Shown here: in pieces, positions 58,299 to 64,000 of the stretch
How the letters are laid out: each line of letters starts with the position of its first letter
Numbering within the stretch: the first letter of the stretch is position 1
Assembly (NCBI RefSeq): GCF_011045815.1
Contig: NZ_CP047346.1
Span: 57,295 to 121,294, forward strand
DNA from: Proteus vulgaris
GTDB lineage: Bacteria; Pseudomonadota; Gammaproteobacteria; Enterobacterales; Enterobacteriaceae
DNA length: 64,000 nucleotides
Reading direction: 5' to 3'
Position numbers and translations under genes: made by a program
Notes under the pieces: generated by a model
The model's database searches: none
What the model saw: the letters and a program-made list of their open reading frames with translations, nothing else
Told to the model about the DNA's origin: nothing

Positions 58299-59258
58299 TT
58301 ATCCTAATAATTTCAGACCCCGAACCAAAGCAAACTGAGGTTCTTCAGCCACGTAGAAACGTTCTGGTTGGATTGCTATTTTCTTTCTGATTGCATCAGC
58401 GGAAAGCGCAGCTCCACCACCAATAACCATGACATGTGTATAGCCCTTAAAGGTGCTGACCGCATCGAGCACACGGGTATTTAGTCGTTCAATACTGCTG
58501 TTCATGGCATCTTTCACCATCTGAATATCATCAACGCTGTTGATGTTATCTAACAGATAGTTTTCATCGTGCCGGTTAATAATGAGTTGATCTGCGTTAT
58601 AGCTGGATGTTTCTGTTGAAGCGTTCACCAAAGCTCTTTTGACTTCGTTAGTCACCAATGATACGCCAAGCGTAGGATCACCAAAAATGCGTGATACAGA
58701 CGTCATTTGACCAGAAACCATTGAGATATCAGTTGTGGTGCCTCCAATATCAATAATCAGTACAGAATGATTGGGTCTTAATTCATCACACAAAGATATA
58801 CCCGCAGGAATTGACTCAGGACGAACGGTTACTTTTTTGATTTTGAAAGGTTCATTCCGGCTTACTTGAACTTCGCGCATTAAGTTATCTTTTTTGCGTT
58901 GGATGTTATCCATTCGATATTGCGCATCCTGATCGTAAAATTCTGCCAATGGTAGAGTGACAACGATTTCAACCTCTTGGGGAGGTAAACCGCTAATCTG
59001 AAGTGCATGTTGCACTGCAACTGCGTTTAGAGGGCTATACTGCCAAGCTACGTTGTTAGTTGGCAAATTGTCAGGATCAATAATATCGAATGAATACTTC
59101 TCGTTATCAACGGTATAGTTGAATGGTTTGCCAGTACCAAAAGCCGTACCCCAACCGCGTTTGAAGCTGTTAGGACTAATTTTAATTACTTCACCTTCCT
59201 GATCCTGTTCCCACAGCATTTTTATGTTAGTAGAACCATCATCTATATAAATACGCAT
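58299..59258 (-). CDS. parM: ParM/StbA actin-like plasmid segregation ATPase
   Basis: This 319-residue actin-fold protein polymerises to push sister plasmids apart. It shows phosphate 1 (IYIDDGSTNIKML), phosphate 2 (SVLIIDIGGTTTDISMVSG, about 164-182) and adenosine (HVMVIGGGAALSA, about 281-293) motifs. The length matches R1 ParM (about 320). The repeat-rich parC candidate precedes it. It is the first gene of a three-gene operon. Confidence 0.92.
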   Translation of the reverse strand: MRIYIDDGSTNIKMLWEQDQEGEVIKISPNSFKRGWGTAFGTGKPFNYTVDNEKYSFDIIDPDNLPTNNVAWQYSPLNAVAVQHALQISGLPPQEVEIVVTLPLAEFYDQDAQYRMDNIQRKKDNLMREVQVSRNEPFKIKKVTVRPESIPAGISLCDELRPNHSVLIIDIGGTTTDISMVSGQMTSVSRIFGDPTLGVSLVTNEVKRALVNASTETSSYNADQLIINRHDENYLLDNINSVDDIQMVKDAMNSSIERLNTRVLDAVSTFKGYTHVMVIGGGAALSADAIRKKIAIQPERFYVAEEPQFALVRGLKLLG

Positions 59259-59274
59259 TTGAAGCCTCTAATTG

Positions 59275-59535
59275 TTAATGTGATGCATCTGAGATTTATT
59301 TGATGCGATATTGAGTATATTTGTAATTTTAACAGTGGAAGTTGAGTGTCGCAAGAGGTTGGTGTGAGATTAATTTGAGAAATATCAGGGTGTAAAAATC
59401 ATAATGAAAATGAAAATATATCATTTAGATGTTGGTGTGATGCATAACTGAGGTTTATATGAGGCTTATTCTGTGTGGTATTACTGTGTGAGGATTAATT
59501 GAGGTATATCTGATATGTGTAGATATACCTCGATA
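59275..59535. promoter_or_regulatory. parC: Candidate parC centromere
   Basis: Degenerate direct repeats around TGAGRTTTATWTGAG recur upstream of parM: GTGATGCATCTGAGATTTAT (59279), GTGTGAGATTAATTTGAG (59361), GTGTGATGCATAACTGAGG (about 59434) and GTGTGAGGATTAATTGAGG (about 59486). ParR-bound iterons overlapping the parM promoter are typical of type II partition loci. Confidence 0.65.
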
Positions 59536-59554
59536 CCTTGACTGTGAATGTGTA

Positions 59555-60367
59555 TCACAAAGGCGGCAATGCTGAGGGGAAAAGTTTTGCGATCAAATCA
59601 TTAGTATTATTTATCAAACTTTCACTTTTAAATAATAGATGCATTGTGCCTTTTTTGTACCACTTAACGATGAAAAATTCAGTTTCAAAATTTTTATTAT
59701 TAGTTCGCACATTATCAGATATATATAGCCCTACACTATTTTGAAATTCGTGAATTGGTTTTTTTTGTAAGATGCAAAATATTCTAACTAGATCGTTAAC
59801 GGTGTCAGTCTTATTAAATCTAGTTGAATACTTACCAACTGAAACAGCATTATCCATTATTATTTTTTTGCCAAGATAGCGAGGATTATTACTCTTGTAA
59901 TCCCATGAGACAGATTGCAACGCATCCATCAATCCATTCTTAAATGAATCAGCTTTGTTAGCGCTTAAACTTGTAAAAGTGCTTAATGCATTCTCAAAGT
60001 TGAATATAGGCGATTTCATATCGTAAAGGTCGTAATGTAACTTTTCTATTTGTTTATTGCTCATGATTGTTTTGATACCAGATTTATCAATAAACATTTT
60101 CCATATCTTTCTGTCTAACCAAAGTTCAAACCGTGTTCTGTTATCATCATCATTAGTATTTCTAGGGTATTGCAAATCAATTAAATCGTCCTCTATGCAT
60201 TGGTGAGGAAAATGATTGTTGGTATTGGGGATTGTTTTTAATATTTCGATAGCCTCTGCTGCTTTAGAGAGTGATTCTTTATATAGGATAATAGCATGTT
60301 CTCGGATTGCAATTACTCTGTCTATCTCAATTGATTCGATGATATTAGTATTGGTATTAAGGTTCAT
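59555..60367 (-). CDS. DUF4942-domain protein
   Basis: This 270-residue protein contains DUF4942 features: FELWLDRKIWKMFIDKSGIKTIM, SFKNGLMDALQSVSWDYKSNNPRYLGKKIIM, DTVNDLVRIFCILQKKPIHEF and a C-terminal FFIVKWYKKGTMHLLFKSESLINNTNDLIAKLFPSALPP. DUF4942 proteins are common in plasmids and phages and may act in DNA metabolism; no function is established. ATG 60367 is preferred over 60400. It stands alone between parC and a plus-strand gene. Confidence 0.75.
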   Translation of the reverse strand: MNLNTNTNIIESIEIDRVIAIREHAIILYKESLSKAAEAIEILKTIPNTNNHFPHQCIEDDLIDLQYPRNTNDDDNRTRFELWLDRKIWKMFIDKSGIKTIMSNKQIEKLHYDLYDMKSPIFNFENALSTFTSLSANKADSFKNGLMDALQSVSWDYKSNNPRYLGKKIIMDNAVSVGKYSTRFNKTDTVNDLVRIFCILQKKPIHEFQNSVGLYISDNVRTNNKNFETEFFIVKWYKKGTMHLLFKSESLINNTNDLIAKLFPSALPPL

Positions 60368-60690
60368 TAATAAAATCCAATTTAATTTTTTATATGGCAT
60401 ACGTTAGGCGAGAAAAAATAGAAGTAGTACCATATCAAGCAAATAACAATAAAGATATATATTTGTCAAAGTGAAAACTTCATTATTTAATTAAAAATGA
60501 ATAATTATGATTTAATTTAACTCTGTTAATTTGGTAATTAATTGTATAATGAATTCTTGTGTTTATATAAGTGGTGATATTGTATTTATTATTTTTACAA
60601 AAATATTGCTTTCAGCTTTGTACGAATATATTATTAATTCTCAAATATAATTAATTACCACAGCTAATAATAATTAAACGAGGATGAGTC

Positions 60691-61110
60691 ATGAATACCT
60701 ATAATGTATCGTATAAGGTTAATCTTAATAACAATAACTATGCTCTAGCTTCATTTGATGTACAAGCAAAGTCTGAAAAGGAAGCGCGTAGAATAATAAG
60801 CAAGTCGAATATAGGTGTTGAAGAATATACTGTTACTGAGAAAGGCTTTTTCTCGGTAACGTGGTGTGCTGAAGATATTCATGCAAGTATTGTTTCCGGT
60901 TGGGATAGTGAAACAGAATTAGATGAATTTAATAAAACTGATCTTGATGTTTTCTATTTTAATTTAAGTGATGATGATAAAAAGAATTTTTGTTTAGATG
61001 TATTGGAGGCACTTAAAAACAACCATGATTGTAATTACGGTATTAATTGGGATGTAATTAAAATATCAGCAGATTCAAGTATGGATATATGGAAAAGATT
61101 AATTAATTAA
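60691..61110 (+). CDS. Hypothetical plasmid/phage protein
   Basis: This 139-residue acidic protein begins NTYNVSYKVNLNNNNYALASFDVQAKSEKEARRII, a DpnD/PcfM-like N-terminus. It contains VTWCAEDIHA and ends with NYGINWDVIK, motifs often seen together in small phage and plasmid proteins. AACGAGG lies 6 bp before ATG 60691. Function is unknown. Confidence 0.7.
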   Translation: MNTYNVSYKVNLNNNNYALASFDVQAKSEKEARRIISKSNIGVEEYTVTEKGFFSVTWCAEDIHASIVSGWDSETELDEFNKTDLDVFYFNLSDDDKKNFCLDVLEALKNNHDCNYGINWDVIKISADSSMDIWKRLIN

Positions 61111-61444
61111 GATTCAATATTAAATTACAGAAAAATAGTCAGAGCTTATTGTGTCTGGCTATCTTCCCCAAAGGGAAAGCCTCTACTTATTCGTAAAATA
61201 CTGCACAAAATGGCTGAAAAAAGTGAATGGATGCAAGTAGTGGCTTTTTAATATCATATATGCTTCGTCTAAGCGATTCTGAGCCACTTTAGCCTGTACG
61301 CTAATGTTATCCACGATGATGTGTGGAAGTCCTCTCAAAATCGCCCCTACGCTGTTTTTAAAGACAGGGAAAGGATCGCCTACGGCTCACAGTACCCCCT
61401 AAAAGATCGCCTACGGCTCACAGTAAACAAAAAAAACATAAAAA
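61111..61444. other. Intergenic region with a 21-bp direct repeat
   Basis: GATCGCCTACGGCTCACAGTA occurs at 61374-61394 and 61405-61425, a 31-bp period. GC content is higher than in the surroundings. No gene is visible. It lies directly downstream of the MobI-like gene. Confidence 0.75.
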
Positions 61445-61903
61445 TCAGCGAGTAACACCGATAACCGTTTTTCTTGTGCCCTTTTTCAAATGTGTAATTC
61501 TCATTTTCAATGATTTAGTAATATTTTTGGTTTGCTTAATGTCAGCCCTGATAATTTTAAACTTATCCTCGTATTTTTGAATAAGTTGGCGTACTTCATC
61601 AGACCGAATTGAAAAATAGCGTATGTCAAAATCGCCATTACCTGTGGTTGGAGCATTACGCATAGAGCCAACTTTTTTAGTCGCCTTGTTCATCACAACC
61701 ATTCCCCATCGAATCCGTACTGAGCCCCTGTCGTTATGAATTACTGGCAGGTATGGGGAGAATAGCTGTTTGTTATTTATTTCTTGCATAAACTGTTGGA
61801 TCAGATTTACCGCATTATCAGCGCATACAGTTATTGCTTCCTCACAGTCAGCAAGGATTGCTTCCAGCTTTAGCAATAACGCATCTTCATATGATACTGA
61901 CAT
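61445..61903 (-). CDS. MobI-like conjugative transfer accessory protein
   Basis: This 152-residue protein has an N-terminal helical part (DALLLKLEAILADCEEAITVCAD), a central strand segment (YLPVIHNDRGSVRIRWGMVVMNKATKK) and a C-terminal helix (RSDEVRQLIQKYEDKFKIIRADIKQTKNI). The order resembles MobI of SXT and IncC elements, which helps the relaxase at oriT. The similarity is from memory and modest. In those elements oriT lies just upstream of mobI, and here a palindromic tract does. ATG 61903 is chosen; GTG 61915 is possible. Confidence 0.5.
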   Translation of the reverse strand: MSVSYEDALLLKLEAILADCEEAITVCADNAVNLIQQFMQEINNKQLFSPYLPVIHNDRGSVRIRWGMVVMNKATKKVGSMRNAPTTGNGDFDIRYFSIRSDEVRQLIQKYEDKFKIIRADIKQTKNITKSLKMRITHLKKGTRKTVIGVTR

Positions 61904-61969
61904 GAATTTCAGCACTCCAGAAAAGGTTTAGAAAAAGTCATTTTAACATAAACTAATTATACCGTAACC

Positions 61970-62165
61970 ACCCTATTGGTGACTTAATGTTTCGATTACA
62001 TTAAGTCGTAACTACTGTTTTGGTGACTTAATACATGAGATACATTAAGTCACCAAAACCCCCTTGGTGACTTAATGTTTTTTGAAAATGTGCCGATAAC
62101 GATTTTGGTGCAGAAGAAAGAATTGTCTTTCGTAAGCCATAAAACACCTATTTTCGACTTAATGC
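61970..62165. other. oriT: Candidate oriT: palindromes of TTGGTGACTTAATG
   Basis: TTTTGGTGACTTAAT (62018-62032) and ATTAAGTCACCAAAA (62044-62058) are perfect 15-bp arms. GACTTAATGT (61981-61990) and ACATTAAGTC (61998-62007) form another pair. Single copies stand at 61976, 62065 and 62154. The tract lies between the MobI-like gene and the activator operon. Confidence 0.55.
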
Positions 62166-62389
62166 GAATGTTATTAATTTCTTTGGATAATAAGTATCAT
62201 GCCACTAATTATTTATATTATGTAATATGTTGAATATAAGTGAAATTTTACTCCCTCTCTGTTTACGCATACTGTAAATAAATGTATAATAAATTGCATT
62301 AGTCGTAGATGGTGTATTGACGACTAATGTATGTCTTACTATAATTTATACTGATATATACGTATATGCTCAAAATAAGTGAGGGGAGG

Positions 62390-62938
62390 ATGAAACGCTT
62401 TCTTCTGTTTTTAAGCATTTTTAATGCTGCGATTTGCGAGGCTGCTGTTGTAGATTTAACTAATACCTCGTGGGAAAAGCACGCTAAACAATGTAACCTC
62501 GATCCGCTTTTACTCTATGCTATTGCTCTTAAAGAGAGCTCCCATAGAACAGGCGATAAATCCTTTGTTGCACCCCATCGCTATGCTTTAAATAACCCAA
62601 TTATGGGCTCTTATTATCCGGTGAACCGAGATGATGCTGTCCGAAAAGTGCGGGAATATGTAAGCGTTTCAGCATTGACTGATATCGGTATTAAACAAAT
62701 TAATTGGCGTTGGAACGGTAGTAATTATGTTTCTGACCCTGCTGAGTTATTAGATGTAGATAAGAACATTGAGTTATCAGCGAAGGTCTTGTGTCGAGCG
62801 ATTGAACTATCTCCAAATGATATAGCGCAAGCCATCGGTAATTATCACACACCAAATCCAGCGTTAAAGAACAAAGCTAAAGAATATGGTGAATCAGTTC
62901 TGCTCATATGGAAAAGATTGAAAGAAAATGAACAATAA
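62390..62938 (+). CDS. Lytic transglycosylase (SLT family)
   Basis: This 182-residue protein carries a signal peptide (MKRFLLFLSIFNAAICEA then AVVDL) and a transglycosylase fold: DPLLLYAIALKESSH with the catalytic Glu, LTDIGIKQINWRWN and IGNYHTPNP. Such VirB1-like enzymes cut peptidoglycan to let the conjugation channel pass. I chose ATG 62390 because the signal peptide starts there; an in-frame ATG at 62366 adds eight residues. The stop overlaps the next start by 11 bp. Confidence 0.85.
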   Translation: MKRFLLFLSIFNAAICEAAVVDLTNTSWEKHAKQCNLDPLLLYAIALKESSHRTGDKSFVAPHRYALNNPIMGSYYPVNRDDAVRKVREYVSVSALTDIGIKQINWRWNGSNYVSDPAELLDVDKNIELSAKVLCRAIELSPNDIAQAIGNYHTPNPALKNKAKEYGESVLLIWKRLKENEQ

Positions 62939-63482
62939 AATAAATTGCTACAACACTGAAATGACTGATGTACTTTTCAGTTTATTAAGTAATTCTGAAA
63001 GAGTTGATAATAATCCATTTGTGATCGTCAATTCTGACAAAACCTGTTTTGTTGAAGATTTTTCCATTATGAGAGATTTTTTCAGTGGATTGAAAGTGCC
63101 TGCTTATATATTAAGCTACAAAGAGGATTCTCAGTCTTTATATACTAAGAAAGACCCAAATTTTAAAAAATCTCTGTTGGATGTTTCATTTTTGCGTTTA
63201 ACAATGCTAATTGAATCAGCAATTATTAACAGCATGTCTGGCACAGATACTAATCATTTCTTTTGGTTTAATGATTGTCAGTCATACAATACAATTAATA
63301 AGTTTTCTTTTAAGGAAATACTGTTTTCTTTGTATTCAAAGCAAATAAATATTTCTCCAATTTACAGACCTTCGATTATATCAACTAGATTAGTCGATAG
63401 TGATGGTTATCATAAAAAATATGATGATGTATTATTCTATCTTAAATTTAGAGCGCGCTTATGTGGAAAGGTGTTTAAATGA
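62928..63482 (+). CDS. FlhD-like (AcaD/SetD-position) transfer activator subunit, tentative
   Basis: This 184-residue protein overlaps the transglycosylase gene and the flhC-like gene (ATGA), so the three are translationally coupled. The segment LLDVSFLRLTMLIESAIINS resembles the helical LSYLLLAQRLI part of FlhD, but the rest is not recognisable. In SXT and IncC elements an FlhD-like subunit precedes the FlhC-like subunit and both activate transfer genes. The call rests mostly on position. Confidence 0.5.
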   Translation: MNNKINCYNTEMTDVLFSLLSNSERVDNNPFVIVNSDKTCFVEDFSIMRDFFSGLKVPAYILSYKEDSQSLYTKKDPNFKKSLLDVSFLRLTMLIESAIINSMSGTDTNHFFWFNDCQSYNTINKFSFKEILFSLYSKQINISPIYRPSIISTRLVDSDGYHKKYDDVLFYLKFRARLCGKVFK

Positions 63483-64000
63483 AATTAACTATTGCGCCAG
63501 AAGGTTATCAATTAGCAATTGATATGATAAAACTTGGATTTAGAAAGAATGTAATATTGTCTGAGATTCCAGCAATATCTCCACGTATGTATGGATGTTT
63601 ACGAAATGATTCAGGAATTGATAATGAGGATAATGATTTTACGTTAGGGCGACTAAGAAAAATTAGCACTATATTAGCTAATCAACATGATAAACGATCT
63701 GCAACTGATTTTTTACATGTATATTTAATGACTGCACAAGATCCAGAAAATAGATTGCAAATAGAAGAATTGGTTGGTGCTTATAAAGCATACCGCCATT
63801 TATTTAATGTTCATTGTGGTTTCTTTGATGATCCATTAAAGAAACACATAATTGATCCGAACTTGGCATGGCAAATTGCAACCAATTACCGAAATGGAAT
63901 AATTGGTTTAACTGGCTGTTTTGAGTGTCGGCAGAAATATACCTATCTTACACACGAATCAGAGGATTCCTGCAATATGAAATGTCCTTATTGCTCTGAA
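63479..64000 (+). CDS. FlhC-like (AcaC/SetC-like) transcriptional activator, runs off the window
   Basis: The 174 visible residues align with FlhC: QLAIDMIKLGFRKNVILSEIPAISPRMYG parallels FlhC QLAIRMIKLGARLQVLESE; LVGAYKAYRHLF and the zinc-binding CFECRQKYTYLTHESEDSCNMKCPYC parallel its four-Cys site (Cys pairs near residues 152/155 and 168/171). It probably forms a complex with the upstream FlhD-like protein and switches on conjugation genes, as AcaCD and SetCD do. The C-terminus lies outside the window. Confidence 0.8.
   Translation, partial: MKLTIAPEGYQLAIDMIKLGFRKNVILSEIPAISPRMYGCLRNDSGIDNEDNDFTLGRLRKISTILANQHDKRSATDFLHVYLMTAQDPENRLQIEELVGAYKAYRHLFNVHCGFFDDPLKKHIIDPNLAWQIATNYRNGIIGLTGCFECRQKYTYLTHESEDSCNMKCPYCSE

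Noticed and set aside
1..64000. rRNA or tRNA genes and integrase-tRNA attachment sites
   Set aside because: I saw no rRNA-like sequence or tRNA cloverleaf; the boundaries present are IS, transposon, integron and pdif types.

Overview
This 64-kb window is part of a large multidrug-resistance plasmid. The left 53 kb is a mosaic resistance island. The right 11 kb is an AT-rich plasmid backbone holding an iteron origin, a Rep_3-type initiator, a ParM/ParR partition locus, a plasmid-encoded Tus-like terminator protein, a candidate mobI/oriT region and an FlhDC-like (AcaCD/SetCD-like) activator operon. The low-GC backbone and SXT/IncC-style transfer regulators suggest a conjugative plasmid of Gammaproteobacteria, perhaps Morganellaceae (Proteus/Providencia/Morganella) or a relative. 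The host cannot be fixed from sequence alone. Island parts come from Acinetobacter (ISAba1, an IS1006-type element, a pdif site, phenol hydroxylase scraps), Enterobacterales (Tn21, a Tn1696-type backbone, IS26) and Gram-positive bacteria (cfr, bleO, a truncated Rep, a serine resolvase).

Layout, left to right. 1-4116: the end of msr(E), then mph(E), a pdif site, and a resolvase pseudogene split by an IS66-family element with an 8-bp target duplication. 4117-4936: IS26. 4937-19302: a Tn21/In2-type block (tniA', tniB', IS1326 carrying IS1353, orf5, sul1, qacEdelta1, lnu(F), aadA2, intI1, tnpM, tnpR, tnpA, right IR). 19303-30621: a membrane-protein gene, an IS1006-type element, partial ISCR2, relaxase fragment, floR with an upstream leader peptide, lysR', ISCR2, glmM', sul2 driven by ISAba1, phenol hydroxylase remnants, and the end of a Tn5393-like tnpA. 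30622-33959: an IS6-family element, an aac(3)-like fragment, hph and aac(3)-IVa. 33960-43063: four IS26 copies in one orientation separating bleO'/PPOX, aph(3')-Ia and a cfr segment. 43064-46076: a second bleO/PPOX copy interrupted by an IS91-family element. 46077-52956: a second class 1 integron (dfrA12-gcuF-aadA2) in a Tn1696-type tnpR-tnpA block, whose right IR cuts a backbone gene. 52957-64000: backbone.

The predicted resistances cover macrolides (msr(E), mph(E)), lincosamides (lnu(F)), phenicols (floR, cfr), oxazolidinones, pleuromutilins and streptogramin A (cfr), sulfonamides (sul1, sul2), trimethoprim (dfrA12), aminoglycosides (two aadA2, aac(3)-IVa, aph(3')-Ia), hygromycin (hph), bleomycin (bleO) and quaternary ammonium compounds (qacEdelta1). 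All five IS26 copies lie in the same orientation and none shows a matching 8-bp duplication, so the island probably grew by repeated IS26 cointegration and homologous exchange. Long direct repeats (IS26, the intI1 5'-CS, aadA2, bleO/PPOX, ISCR2) make deletions and amplifications likely. The most notable non-catalogue signals are a floR leader peptide with a hairpin, the tus-like gene beside a Ter-like site at the origin, the 131-bp compound iteron repeats, and the palindromic candidate oriT next to a MobI-like gene.
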